This document shows, in pieces, positions 39,855 through 51,600 of a DNA stretch of 64,000 bases. Source of the stretch: Nansenia antarctica (Eukaryota; Chordata; Actinopteri; Argentiniformes; Microstomatidae); contig OZ022342.1 in assembly GCA_963989245.1 (NCBI GenBank), positions 45,047,548-45,111,547 of the forward strand, in the 5' to 3' direction. The position numbers and the translations under genes are program-made. Each line of letters begins with the position of its first letter. The stretch's first letter is position 1. Under the pieces are notes generated by a model. It saw nothing but the letters and a program-made list of their open reading frames with translations. It ran no database searches and was not told the DNA's origin.

Positions 39855-40088
39855 TCAGGTTTCCCTTTTTCCCCTAGATCTGGACTCTGTGACGTGGACC
39901 AAGGCCAGCAGCCCAAGGTGACCAGATCCAGAAAAGGAGGTAGTGGACACGATTCAGGGAGTGCAGTGGCGGCAACCGACACACCCCTTGCGCACGCAGA
40001 AGCAAGCCTGCCCACACCCCTGCAGAAGAACATACCCCTGGCCCAAGAAAAAAAAAGTATCTGGTGGAACCCAGTGGACGCTGCCCCC

Positions 40089-40207
40089 AAACTCTGGTTT
40101 CTCTTCAAAAAAACGCACAAGCCTTTCGCCTTTTACTAAAGACTTCCGTGGAGAGGAACACTTACGAGTTCAAGCTATTTTTGGCAGGCTCTGCGTCTAG
40201 CTGAGCC
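40089..40207 (+). ncRNA. U5-like snRNA body without the U2 leader, downstream of E2
   Basis: Complete U5 part (5' stem, loop I, Sm site, terminal stem-loop), but the U2 leader and promoter flank are replaced by the E2 3' end. It is probably silent unless E2 sequence drives it. It carries an empty E1 target. Confidence 0.8.
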
Positions 40208-40209
40208 CA

Positions 40210-40806
40210 TATCCGTGTTTCAAGGTAAGTCAGGTGGGAGAAGAAGAAGAAGAAGAAGAAGAAGAAGAAGAAGAAGAAGAAGAAAAAAATGTCTGGTTTA
40301 AATCTTAGAATGTCTGGTTTGAATCTTAGAATGTCTGGTTTAAACCTTTGAATGTCTGGTTTGAATCTTAGAATGTCTGGTTTAAACCTTAGAATGTCTG
40401 GTTTAAACCTTAGAATGTCTGGTTTAAATCTTAGAATGTCTGGTTTAAACCTTAGAATGTCTGGTTTGAACCTTAGAATGTCTGGTTTGAATCTTAGAAT
40501 GTCTGGTTTAAACCTTAGAATGTCTGGTTTGAACATTAGCATGTCTGGTTTAAACCTTAGAATGTCTGGTTTGAACCTTAGAATGTCTGGTTTGAATCTT
40601 AGAATGTCTGGTTTAAACCTTAGAATGTCTGGTTTGAACCTTAGAATGTCTGGTTTAAACCTTAGAATGTCTGGTTTAAATCTTAGAATGTCTGGTTTAA
40701 ACCTTAGAATGTCTGGTTTAAACCTTAGAATGTCTAAGATGTCTTCAATGTCTTCTTCTTCTTCTTCTTCTTCGACCCCCACCTGACTTACCTTGAAACA
40801 CGGATA
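40210..40806. repeat. Inverted-repeat cassette 15
   Basis: The 21-bp satellite spans 40288-40736 (about 21 copies). Confidence 0.85.
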
Positions 40807-40906
40807 CAAGAAGAAGAAGAAGAAGAAGAAGAAGAAGAAGGTCAACACAGCTTTCACACTTTGACCTGAATGGCGGCGGTGGTGGGCACGGTTCAATTTA
40901 TGAGTT

Positions 40907-41053
40907 ATTGCTTCTCGGCCTTTTGGCTAAGAACAAACTCTGGTTTCTCTTCAAAAAAACGCACAAGCCTTTCGCCTTTTACTAAAGACTTCCGTGGAGA
41001 GGAACACTTACGAGTTCAAGCTATTTTTGGCAGGCTCTGCGTCTAGCTGAGCC
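40907..41053 (+). ncRNA. U2-U5 chimeric snRNA gene, intact unit
   Basis: 147 nt, complete. Confidence 0.82.
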
Positions 41054-41055
41054 CA

Positions 41056-41760
41056 TATCCGTGTTTCAAGGTAAGTCAGGTGGGGGAAGAAGAAGAAGAA
41101 GAAGAAGAAGAAGAAGAAGAAGAAGAAAAAAATGTCTGGTTTAAATCTTAGAATGTCTGGTTTGAATCTTAGAATGTCTGGTTTAAACCTTTGAATGTCT
41201 GGTTTGAATCTTAGAATGTCTGGTTTAAACCTTAGAATGTCTGGTTTAAACCTTAGAATGTCTGGTTTAAATCTTAGAATGTCTGGTTTAAACCTTAGAA
41301 TGTCTGGTTTGAACCTTAGAATGTCTGGTTTGAATCTTAGAATGTCTGGTTTAAACCTTAGAATGTCTGGTTTGAACATTAGCATGTCTGGTTTAAACCT
41401 TAGAATGTCTGGTTTGAACATTAGCATGTCTGGTTTAAACCTTAGAATGTCTGGTTTGAACCTTAGAATGTCTGGTTTGAATCTTAGAATGTCTGGTTTA
41501 AACCTTAGAATGTCTGGTTTGAACCTTAGAATGTCTGGTTTAAACCTTAGAATGTCTGGTTTAAATCTTAGAATGTCTGGTTTAAACCTTAGAATGTCTG
41601 GTTTAAATCTTAGAATGTCTGGTTTAAACCTTAGAATGTCTGGTTTAAACCTTAGAATGTCTGGTTTAAACCTTAGAATGTCTAAGATGTCTTCAATGTC
41701 TTCTTCTTCTTCTTCTTCTTCTTCTTCGACCCCCACCTGACTTACCTTGAAACACGGATA
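41056..41760. repeat. Inverted-repeat cassette 16, expanded by five monomers
   Basis: The 21-bp satellite spans 41131-41684 (about 26 copies). As in cassette 1, the CATTAGCATG monomer occurs twice two monomers apart. Confidence 0.85.
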
Positions 41761-41863
41761 CAAGAAGAAGAAGAAGAAGAAGAAGAAGAAGAAGAAGGTC
41801 AACACAGCTTTCACACTTTGACCTGAATGGCGGCGGTGGTGGGCACGGTTCAATTTATGAGTT

Positions 41864-42010
41864 ATTGCTTCTCGGCCTTTTGGCTAAGAACAAACTCTGG
41901 TTTCTCTTCAAAAAAACGCACAAGCCTTTCGCCTTTTACTAAAGACTTCCGTGGAGAGGAACACTTACGAGTTCAAGCTATTTTTGGCAGGCTCTGCGTC
42001 TAGCTGAGCC
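41864..42010 (+). ncRNA. U2-U5 chimeric snRNA gene, intact unit
   Basis: 147 nt, complete. Confidence 0.82.
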
Positions 42011-42012
42011 CA

Positions 42013-42609
42013 TATCCGTGTTTCAAGGTAAGTCAGGTGGGGGAAGAAGAAGAAGAAGAAGAAGAAGAAGAAGAAGAAAAAAATGTCTGGTTTAAATCTT
42101 AGAATGTCTGGTTTGAATCTTAGCATGTCTGGTTTAAACCTTTGAATGTCTGGTTTGAATCTTAGAATGTCTGGTTTAAACCTTAGAATGTCTGGTTTAA
42201 ACCTTAGAATGTCTGGTTTAAATCTTAGAATGTCTGGTTTAAACCTTAGAATGTCTGGTTTGAACCTTAGAATGTCTGGTTTGAATCTTAGAATGTCTGG
42301 TTTAAACCTTAGAATGTCTGGTTTGAACATTAGCATGTCTGGTTTAAACCTTAGAATGTCTGGTTTGAACCTTAGAATGTCTGGTTTGAATCTTAGAATG
42401 TCTGGTTTAAACCTTAGAATGTCTGGTTTGAACCTTAGAATGTCTGGTTTAAACCTTAGAATGTCTGGTTTAAATCTTAGAATGTCTGGTTTAAACCTTA
42501 GAATGTCTGGTTTAAACCTTAGAATGTCTAAGATGTCTTCAATGTCTTCTTCTTCTTCTTCTTCTTCTTCTTCTTCGACCCCCACCTGACTTACCTTGAA
42601 ACACGGATA
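42013..42609. repeat. Inverted-repeat cassette 17
   Basis: The 21-bp satellite spans 42082-42530 (about 21 copies). The second monomer ends CTTAGCATG, a variant shared with cassettes 18 and 22. Confidence 0.85.
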
Positions 42610-42706
42610 CAAGAAGAAGAAGAAGAAGAAGAAGAAGAAGGTCAACACAGCTTTCACACTTTGACCTGAATGGCGGCGGTGGTGGGCACGGTTCAATTTA
42701 TGAGTT

Positions 42707-42788
42707 ATTGCTTCTCGGCCTTTTGGCTAAGAACAAACTCTGGTTTCTCTTCAAAAAAACGCACAAGCCTTTCGCCTTTTACTAAAGA
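42707..42788 (+). pseudogene. 5' part of U2-U5 gene interrupted by copy E
   Basis: U2 leader and U5 5' half through CTTTTACTAAAG(A). The last bases are one side of the copy E target duplication. Confidence 0.87.
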
Positions 42789-43051
42789 GCGAGAACATCC
42801 TGTATGGTCCTCCCGGGGGGTGCACAACCCCCCAACTACAACAACAGTGGAGGATCATCAGCGCCGTCAAGCAGGTACTCTGGGAGACGAGGAACATCAG
42901 GGTCTATCAGAAACAGAGCGTCCACCTGACAACCCTGAGGAGGAGAATCACCCTCTGCCTCAGGGACCATGCTATTGTTGACTTTAAAAATAACCCGGAT
43001 CAAGCAAGAGCGGTGTGGGGGGTGGAGAGATGGAAGGACGTCATCCTCTAA
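42788..43051 (+). pseudogene. E1 ORF2 C-terminal remnant
   Basis: The last 87 codons of ORF2 (SENILYGPPGG to KDVIL) and the normal TAA. It lacks the catalytic domains and all of the zinc motif. Confidence 0.9.
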
Positions 43052-44252
43052 ATCCCCCCCCCATGCCGCGCCGCATCGCCCAACCCCCCCCCACCCCGGG
43101 CCTACCTCACTACACCACCAGTTCCTGCACTATCACCTTCACCACCGTTCCAGCACAAGCCCTGGTCAGCAGTATCACCATCACAAGGACCAGGAGAGGA
43201 GCAGCGCACAACACCAACAGGGAAGTTTACTGCACCTTCCACCACCTACACATGTACACAGCACTGACCCACTTCCTACCCTCACCAGAATATCACCACA
43301 CACAACCCACAGCCGAACCAGCCGTCTCTGCCAGCACCACCAGCACCAGGATGACCAACACCACTGGGTCACAGGGAAGTACTGATCACCCGCCTGACAC
43401 CAAAATGCACACTACACAAACCATGCACACCTCCCTTCTCTCACTCCTGTATCTTTTCAGGCACATGTCATATCCAGCTCTGACACCTACCCAGGCTTCC
43501 AGACCCAGGAGCAGAGACCGGCGGGAACCACCACGTCACCCCAGCACCAACCCCAGGTTCCAACTCAGCGACCCCAAACCCCCTGTTCCGGGCCCCCCCC
43601 CCCCAACTCCAGGCCCCCAGCTACAGGCCCAGTCCCCTACCCGCCAACCCCCAACCCCCAGCCCGGAACAAGCTGAGAAGAGCCAGGGAGCTTTTTCCCT
43701 GGATAAGCTGTGTACAGGTTTTTCGCCTCTGCTTGCCTGCCATGCGCCGAGCTCTCTGGGCCTCTCCTCAGGGGCCTCCGGTCGGCCTGCGTGCTCGATC
43801 TGCTCCGCCGCTGGGGCGCCTGGTCCGGCTAGCCTCGTGAAGGGCTACAGGAGTCTGAGCCTGGTGGGCTGGGCCGGATGCGCCGGTGGTGGGGCGGGTC
43901 GGGTGAGTCGGGTGTGTGGGGTCCCTCGGGGGAGGGAGGTGGGGGAGCCACGGCTTTGCACTGGTGGGCAAACTGGATAGTAGTCGCTCTACAACTAGAG
44001 GGCTGCAGGGGAATTTTTTTCCCGGATGCACAGCGAACAGGTTTTTTACCCCTGCCTCCTACCGACACTGGAACCTGGACACTGAACACTGAACACTGAA
44101 CATTACACTACACTGGACAATACACTGAACACTGAGCACTTTAGTTAGTTTAATGTTGGTTGTTGTTGAATGTAATGTCTTAAATGTCTGATTGTTTGAT
44201 TAATTGATTGTATATACGGTGTTGTGTTTTTATAAAAACCAATAAAAAACAC
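42788..44252 (+). mobile_element. E1 copy E: strongly 5'-truncated
   Basis: Starts in the last 87 codons of ORF2 with a 2-bp overlap (AG) between target and element, then has a complete 3' UTR (43052-44252) ending in CAC. It is flanked on both sides by CTTTTACTAAAG, a target duplication of about 13 bp. This is a textbook target-primed insertion and shows that 5'-truncated copies also land precisely. Confidence 0.92.
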
Positions 44253-44330
44253 CTTTTACTAAAGACTTCCGTGGAGAGGAACACTTACGAGTTCAAGCTA
44301 TTTTTGGCAGGCTCTGCGTCTAGCTGAGCC
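44253..44330 (+). pseudogene. 3' half of U2-U5 gene interrupted by copy E
   Basis: From CTTTTACTAAAG to GAGCC; partner of 42707-42788. Confidence 0.87.
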
Positions 44331-44332
44331 CA

Positions 44333-44935
44333 TATCCGTGTTTCAAGGTAAGTCAGGTGGGAGAAGAAGAAGAAGAAGAAGAAGAAGAAGAAGAAGAAGA
44401 AGAAAAAAATGTCTGGTTTAAATCTTAGAATGTCTGGTTTGAATCTTAGCATGTCTGGTTTAAACCTTTGAATGTCTGGTTTGAATCTTAGAATGTCTGG
44501 TTTAAACCTTAGAATGTCTGGTTTAAACCTTAGAATGTCTGGTTTAAATCTTAGAATGTCTGGTTTAAACCTTAGAATGTCTGGTTTGAACCTTAGAATG
44601 TCTGGTTTGAATCTTAGAATGTCTGGTTTAAACCTTAGAATGTCTGGTTTGAACATTAGCATGTCTGGTTTAAACCTTAGAATGTCTGGTTTGAACCTTA
44701 GAATGTCTGGTTTGAATCTTAGAATGTCTGGTTTAAACCTTAGAATGTCTGGTTTGAACCTTAGAATGTCTGGTTTAAACCTTAGAATGTCTGGTTTAAA
44801 TCTTAGAATGTCTGGTTTAAACCTTAGAATGTCTGGTTTAAACCTTAGAATGTCTAAGATGTCTTCAATGTCTTCTTCTTCTTCTTCTTCTTCTTCTTCT
44901 TCGACCCCCACCTGACTTACCTTGAAACACGGATA
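44333..44935. repeat. Inverted-repeat cassette 18
   Basis: The 21-bp satellite spans 44408-44856 (about 21 copies). Confidence 0.85.
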
Positions 44936-45035
44936 CAAGAAGAAGAAGAAGAAGAAGAAGAAGAAGAAGGTCAACACAGCTTTCACACTTTGACCTGAAT
45001 GGCGGCGGTGGTGGGCACGGTTCAATTTATGAGTT

Positions 45036-45182
45036 ATTGCTTCTCGGCCTTTTGGCTAAGAACAAACTCTGGTTTCTCTTCAAAAAAACGCACAAGCCTT
45101 TCGCCTTTTACTAAAGACTTCCGTGGAGAGGAACACTTACGAGTTCAAGCTATTTTTGGCAGGCTCTGCGTCTAGCTGAGCC
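45036..45182 (+). ncRNA. U2-U5 chimeric snRNA gene, intact unit
   Basis: 147 nt, complete. Confidence 0.82.
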
Positions 45183-45184
45183 CA

Positions 45185-45796
45185 TATCCGTGTTTCAAGG
45201 TAAGTCAGGTGGGAGAAGAAGAAGAAGAAGAAGAAGAAGAAGAAGAAGAAGAAGAAAATGTCTGGTTTAAATCTTAGAATGTCTGGTTTGAATCTTAGAA
45301 TGTCTGGTTTAAACCTTTGAATGTCTGGTTTGAATCTTAGAATGTCTGGTTTAAACCTTAGAATGTCTGGTTTAAACCTTAGAATGTCTGGTTTAAATCT
45401 TAGAATGTCTGGTTTAAACCTTAGAATGTCTGGTTTGAACCTTAGAATGTCTGGTTTGAATCTTAGAATGTCTGGTTTAAACCTTAGAATGTCTGGTTTG
45501 AACATTAGCATGTCTGGTTTAAACCTTAGAATGTCTGGTTTGAACCTTAGAATGTCTGGTTTGAATCTTAGAATGTCTGGTTTAAACCTTAGAATGTCTG
45601 GTTTGAACCTTAGAATGTCTGGTTTAAACCTTAGAATGTCTGGTTTAAATCTTAGAATGTCTGGTTTAAACCTTAGAATGTCTGGTTTAAACCTTAGAAT
45701 GTCTAAGATGTCTTCAATGTCTTCTTCTTCTTCTTCTTCTTCTTCTTCTTCTTCTTCTTCTTCGACCCCCACCTGACTTACCTTGAAACACGGATA
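45185..45796. repeat. Inverted-repeat cassette 19
   Basis: The 21-bp satellite spans 45257-45705 (about 21 copies). The TTC tract is the longest among the cassettes (about 15 triplets). Confidence 0.85.
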
Positions 45797-45893
45797 CAAG
45801 AAGAAGAAGAAGAAGAAGAAGAAGAAGGTCAACACAGCTTTCACACTTTGACCTGAATGGCGGCGGTGGTGGGCACGGTTCAATTTATGAGTT

Positions 45894-45979
45894 ATTGCTT
45901 CTCGGCCTTTTGGCTAAGAACAAACTCTGGTTTCTCTTCAAAAAAACGCACAAGCCTTTCGCCTTTTACTAAAGACTTC
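45894..45979 (+). pseudogene. 5' part of U2-U5 gene interrupted by copy F
   Basis: U2 leader and array-type U5 5' half through the full target CTTTTACTAAAGACTTC, then the first base of E1. Confidence 0.9.
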
Positions 45980-46108
45980 TATTAAAGCTAGTCTCCGGTG
46001 GGGTGTGGGTTTTTGTGTTTTTTTGAGAAATCTAGGGTTTTTCCTTTTTCCTCACTAGGCTCTATGCCCCTCCTTTTTTTCTATTCTTGGTCGGGGAGCA
46101 CGTCTTCT

Positions 46109-46700
46109 CAGTAGGTGGCTTGTCCGCTGCTGGGAGGTGGCTCCCCCGACCCACCCCCCCTCTTTGAGCGGAACAGGCCGGGATCCGAGAGGAGCTGCCG
46201 GAGACCCGCGACTCTTCCAGTAGGTGGCCTTTTCACCACTGGGGCAGTTCGGCCGCTGGGCAGCCCCCCTCCAAAGAGCGGAAAGGCCGGACCCCGAGAG
46301 GAGCTTCCAAAGACCGCGACTCTTCCAGTAGGTGACCAGTAGGTGGCCTGCCCGCCACTGGAGCCACTGGAGCACGAGTTCGGCCCCTGGGCAGCCCCCC
46401 TCCAAAGAGCGGAAAGGCCGGACCCCGAGAGGAGCTTCCAAAGACCGCGACTCTTCCAGTAGGTGACCAGTAGGTGGCCTGCCCGCCACTGGAGCCACTG
46501 GAGCACGAGTTCGGCCCCTGGGCAGCCCCCCTCCAAAGAGCGGACAGGCCGGACCCCGAGAGGAGCTTCCAAAGACCGCGACTCTTTCAGTAGGTGGCCT
46601 GCCCGCCACTGGAGCACGAGTTCGGCCCCTGGGCAGCCCCCCTCAAAAGAGCGGAAAGGCCGGACCCCGAGAGGAGCTTCCGAAGACCTCGACTCTCCCA
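46109..46700 (+). repeat. 5' UTR tandem monomers of copy F
   Basis: Five monomers as in copy B. Confidence 0.85.
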
Positions 46701-46805
46701 AGCACGCCAGAGGTGAGAGAGGGCCCAACACCCACCAGCCGACCCAGCTGAGCCAGTGGACCCCAACCAGACCAGGAGGGAGGACAACTATAACATCTAA
46801 GCTAG

Positions 46806-46875
46806 GAGCGAGAGGGACACAGGGGAGTGCTTTCAAGACCGTAGGTCTTTGGCCACCTGGTGTCCCCACTCGCTC
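46806..46875 (+). other. 70-nt 5' UTR hairpin, copy F
   Basis: Identical to the copy B hairpin, including the AAGACC-GTA-GGTCTT inner stem. Confidence 0.68.
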
Positions 46876-47090
46876 TCAGGTGTCCCTCTTTTGTCCCCAG
46901 ACGGGAATCCAGTTCCAGACCCAAGCCAGAGTCCAAAATCTGCCGTGAGGACCTGAGAGGAACAACACCCCTAACCTAACGGCAAGTACCCTATTCCCCC
47001 CCCCAAAAAAATTATCTACAACCTCCCCCTAACCCTATTCCTCTCCCTCCTTCCTCCCTGATCCCCCACCCCCCCCACCCCACTCCAACG

Positions 47091-48665
47091 ATGAACCCCG
47101 GAGCGATGCGGCGCTACAACGCCGTCAGGTTGACGCTCAACCCAACTGAGGAGGCTGCCATGGATGGAGCCCCCCAACAGAAGACTGCCAGACCAGTAAC
47201 AACGATGACCCGCCTGGAATTCAGCAGGGCGGTTCTACAGAGAGGTATGGGCTTTGTGCCGTCTGATCTAAACTGCCTGGTGAAGCCCCCTGGGCCGAAT
47301 GAATGTTTTGAAGTTAGCTTTAAAACCCCCCAACTGTTAGAGGAATTCTGGACCTTTCATAGGATTAATGAACACAAACCCCCACTTAACCGTTTTACAG
47401 CCCACCCACTAACGGATTTAGAATCAAAAGTGGTCACAATTCAATTCCACAATGAGGTGATTCAGGAATATGATATTGAGGTGTGGCTACACCGTCATGC
47501 CACCCTTAAATCGGGGGCCCGGATGGTCCTGGATGAAGACGGAGTGTGGACGGGGGCCAAGAAATGGCTGGTGCAACTCCGTCCGGACCCGGAGGGGATA
47601 GGCGGAGTCCAACATATCCCCAGCACCATCAACCTGGGGAACAACAGGGGCTCCGTCTACTACTACGGTATGCCGAAGCTCTGCAGGAACTGCGGCCAAT
47701 TGGGCCATCTGGCAGCGGCCTGCAAGGCCGTGGTATGTAAAATCTGCCGCCAAGACCACCCGACGTCGGAGTGCACCACGACCAGACCTTGCAACCTGTG
47801 CGGGGGACAGGGGCATCTTTACCGTGACTGCCCAAGTTCCTATGCAAGTAGAGCCCGGGGCTATAAATCCAACCAACCACCACCCCAACCCCCACCCCCA
47901 CCCCAACCCACACCCCCACCCCCACCCCAACCCCCACCCCAACCCCCACCCCAACCCACACCCCAACCCACACCCAACATGGAGGAAGAGAAGGGAGAGA
48001 CGGAGGAGGACCGGCGCCCGAGCGATGGAGGGGACGATCAGAGCTCGAGCGACGGAGAAGGAGAAGGAGAGGAACCAACCGTCCCAGCACCCCCTACAGA
48101 CAACCTCAACACCCACCCCCTCCTAAACCCCATGGCCACCTCCACCCCCTGCAAAAACACCATGAAGGGGGAGCCGGCCTCTATTGAGATAGCCACCAGC
48201 AGCACACCGCAGATCCACCTCCCCTCCCAATCAGACAGTGAAAATGACTGGAGCTTGGCTCAACCAAAACGCAAAAGACCACAAAAAAAGGCAATCCGGA
48301 AAAAACCAGACAAAAAGACTACTCCAGAACCCAAACCCCAACGCCATACAGGTAAGCCGGCTCCCCCCCCCAAACCCTCCTCCCCACCCTCTTCCTCTCT
48401 CCAGTCATCACATGCTCCTCACCCTGCACAGCCCACCAGCCACCCCCAGTCCATGCTCACCGGACCGTACGGGCCACCGAAAATCACCTCATCAACAACA
48501 CAGATGAGGGGGCCACCAGGCAGTCAGAGGGGAGACAACCCCCACACCATGAGCAGCCAAGGGGAGGTACCACACTATCTGGCCCCCAACGACCCATTGG
48601 AGGGCCTCAACCTCATGTGCAATAGTTTAGCAAAAATTGGAACAAACCAAATCCAAGAACCATGA
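47091..48665 (+). CDS. E1 ORF1 protein, 524 aa
   Basis: Same architecture as copy B ORF1, with the longest Pro/Gln tract of the four full copies. Three CCHC knuckles are intact. The stop overlaps the ORF2 ATG. Confidence 0.93.
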   Translation: MNPGAMRRYNAVRLTLNPTEEAAMDGAPQQKTARPVTTMTRLEFSRAVLQRGMGFVPSDLNCLVKPPGPNECFEVSFKTPQLLEEFWTFHRINEHKPPLNRFTAHPLTDLESKVVTIQFHNEVIQEYDIEVWLHRHATLKSGARMVLDEDGVWTGAKKWLVQLRPDPEGIGGVQHIPSTINLGNNRGSVYYYGMPKLCRNCGQLGHLAAACKAVVCKICRQDHPTSECTTTRPCNLCGGQGHLYRDCPSSYASRARGYKSNQPPPQPPPPPQPTPPPPPQPPPQPPPQPTPQPTPNMEEEKGETEEDRRPSDGGDDQSSSDGEGEGEEPTVPAPPTDNLNTHPLLNPMATSTPCKNTMKGEPASIEIATSSTPQIHLPSQSDSENDWSLAQPKRKRPQKKAIRKKPDKKTTPEPKPQRHTGKPAPPPKPSSPPSSSLQSSHAPHPAQPTSHPQSMLTGPYGPPKITSSTTQMRGPPGSQRGDNPHTMSSQGEVPHYLAPNDPLEGLNLMCNSLAKIGTNQIQEP

Positions 48666-51600
48666 GGATAACAATCTCATCTCTCAACACCAGAAGCCTC
48701 CGGCAACCAGACAAACGGGAGGTCGTCTACCAGTACATCACCCAACATCAGTCAGACATGTATATCCTCCAGGAGTGCGCCATCCCATTCAAGGAGATGG
48801 ACGCCACCCTGGAGGAGGAATGGACACGGGGGGACTCTCTCTGGTCAGGCTCAAACATTGATAGAGCTGATGGGGTCGGCATTTTGGTGGCCAACCCTTT
48901 TCTGCAGACCAAAAAGGGGGAGGTTGTAGAGAGCGGGCGAATCCTGGTTCTGGACCTAGAGATCCAGGGTTCGCCGCTGAGGGTCATCAATGTGTACGGC
49001 CCAACCAACGTGGCCAAGAGAGTCTCCCTTTTCAAGAAACTTCGGTCTCTCCTCCTCATCCCCACACCAGTCCTAGTGGGGGGAGATTTCAACTGTGCCC
49101 TCCGGGATGAGGACCGCAGCAGGCCCAGGAGAGACCGATCCACTACAGAACTTCAGTCCATCATAGACGACTTCCAACTGGTAGACGCCGGTGGCACCTC
49201 CCCGCCGACACACACAAGGGTGAGTTCCTCCGGGAATTCTTCCTCCAGGATAGACATGTTCTTGCTCTCGCCAGGTCTGAGGATGGGAACCCTGACCAGC
49301 CAGGCGGCCCACTTCTCGGACCACAGGATGTTGACAGTGTCCCTGGAATGGGATGGCCAAACAAGAGCGGGTAGGGGTACCTGGAGGATGAATACATCGA
49401 TCCTTCAGGACCCAACAGTGGTGCATTCCTTCTCCAGGCGCTACCTGGAGTGGAGGACCCTAAAAGAACTGTTCGACTCCCCGATAGAGTGGTGGGAGAT
49501 GGTTAAGGCCAGGACAAAGGGCTACTTCGGGTCAGTCGGAAGGAGGAAAGCGGCAGAACAGAGGGCCAGGTTTCAACACCACAACGCGGCCCTCCAACGC
49601 CTAAGTCTCCTACAACTGGGTGGTCTGGATGTGGCCCGAGAACTGGCTGAGACCAAACAACACCTTGCCACCCTCTACCGGGAGCAACAACAAAAGAAAC
49701 AGTTCAGGGAAAAACTCCAGGGCCTGGAGGAGGAGGAGAAATGCACACGCCACTTCTTCCGCAAGGCACGGTCAAAACACAAGCCTATCCTGTCCCTATA
49801 CGACACCAATGGGGACACCGTGTCAGACAGAGGCAACATCCCGGGGGTGGCAAGAGAGTTCTACGAGAGTCTCTACAACATCAAGACAACCGACGAGACT
49901 CTCATGGCCACCTTCCTGGATGGTCTGGACCGGGTCCCCGAGGGTGGTGAGAGTGAGAACCCAGAGCTGACCACGGAGGAGCTCACCCGGGCCGTGCACT
50001 CCTTGAATACACACAAGGCCCCTGGACCGGATGGGATCCCAGCAGAGTTCTACAAGACTCTCTGGGATCTCCTCAAGGAGGACTTGGCGGAGGTCTTCAA
50101 AGCCGTCTACAGGGAAGGGAGGCTTGGAGAGTCAATGAGACAGAGTACGGTCACACTGATCCCCAAGAAAGGGGACCTCAAGGACCTCCGGAACTGGCGC
50201 CCCATCAATCTCCTCCCAGTGGACTATAAAATTATGACAAAAGCCCTCACCCAACGGTTTCAAACCCTCCTCCCCTCAGTTATAGCCCCTGACCAAACCT
50301 GTAGCGTCCCCGGTAGGTCCATCAACGACAACCTGCTCCTGGTGAGAGACCTCATCCTGCACTCCCAGGAGCGGAGGTCCCCTTTAGGCCTTCTCAGCCT
50401 GGATCAGGAGAAGGCCTTTGACAGGGTTAGCCATGGTTTCCTGCAGAGGGTGCTGAGGGGCATGAACTTCCCCCAGCACCTGCTCAACTGGACCGAACTC
50501 TGCTACAACAACATCATGAGCAGAGTTCGGATCAACAACCAGTTGACAGACCCCTTCCCCATCAAAGCTGGAGTACGGCAGGGATGCCCCTTGGCCCCTC
50601 TACTGTACGTCATCTACCTGGAGCCGTTCCTACGGAAGATCAGGAGCTCCCCCAACATCATGGGCTACCCTCTACCAGGGGCCCGGGGGGAGAGGCTCAA
50701 GGTGGTGGCGTACATGGACGACATTACCATCGTCGGCACAGATAGTCGCTCCATTTCCACAGCAACGAAAGTGGTGGAGGACTACTGTGCAGCCACTGGC
50801 GCCCTGATCAATAGGGGTAAGTGTGAGCTGTTTCTGTCGCAGCACTGGCAGGAGAACCTGGCAACCTCCTTCCCTGTAAAGACGGAAAACATTAAGCTGC
50901 TGGGGATCACCTACCAGAAAGATGGAGGAGCCTCCGGCAGCTGGAAGGAGACCATCCGCCAGGTCCAAAAGAAGATCTGTGAGTGGAGTGCACGGCCTCT
51001 CACAATGACAGGCAAGATCCTGGTCCTGAAGGCTATTGTTCTTCCCATTCTCCTTTACCTGGGCAGGGTGTTTCCCCCAGACAGAGCAGTATCCAAAACC
51101 ATCGAAAGGATCATGTTTACCTTTGTCTGGGGGAGCCAGATGGAAAAACTAAAACGCACCACCCTGTACAAAACAGTGGAGAATGGGGGGAAAGGGGTCC
51201 CAGACATCCTAAACATCATTAGGGCACAGGGACTCTCCAACCTCATCAACAACATCAACAACAAAGATAGGAAAGCCAGGTTCTTTGAAATATACTATGC
51301 CACACCCATCCTCCGGACACTCAGGGTGACCGCATCAATAAATCACACTGTGCCCTACAGCTGGGACCCCCCTCCAGTCTACAAGATATGGAGGGACTTT
51401 GCCTTCAAGACAGGATTGTCCGCGGCTGGGCTGGCCTCATGGAAATACAAAGACATTATGACCTTCATAAGGTCGAAGGAAACCATTACTCACCCCAAGG
51501 CCAGCACAGCCGTGGACTCCAAACAGGTATGGAAAAACATTAATCATAAATGTACTAACAATAAACAAAAAGACATTGCCTGGATGGCTGCTCATGGTTG

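Larger units (their letters stand above)
39424..39930 (+). repeat. Two diverged modules of about 264 bp, each with the 70-nt hairpin, in the E2 3' region
   Basis: Each module has a GC-rich lead (CCCAGAGG(G/A)), the 70-nt hairpin, TCAGGTTT plus a pyrimidine tract ending in TAG, then GGCAACAGCC or GGCCAGCAGCC. The order resembles the E1 5' UTR just upstream of ORF1. It may be the 5' UTR fragment of a third element or a genuine part of the E2 3' end. No protein in the frames across it is recognisable. Confidence 0.65.
33686..40088 (+). mobile_element. E2: second, diverged Tx1-like non-LTR retrotransposon, 5' truncated
   Basis: About 6.4 kb, much more AT-rich than E1. It begins inside the 70-nt hairpin of its 5' UTR (33686-33732 remains) and has a pyrimidine-AG motif to 33759, ORF1 34000-35691, ORF2 35722-39078 and about 1 kb of 3' sequence containing two modules of about 264 bp. 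The last element base is about 40088 (CTGCCCCC), followed at once by AAACTCTGGTTTC, the U5 start. The 5' junction is in the satellite. The U2 leader, flank and rest of the cassette between the two junctions are missing. No poly(A) tail is seen. The family is inferred as Tx1 group of the L1 clade. Confidence 0.9.

Noticed and set aside
39324..40139. 271-aa + strand frame at the E2 3' end as a gene
   Set aside because: It runs across hairpin modules and into the U5 relic, and no domain is recognisable. The repeats explain the open frame.
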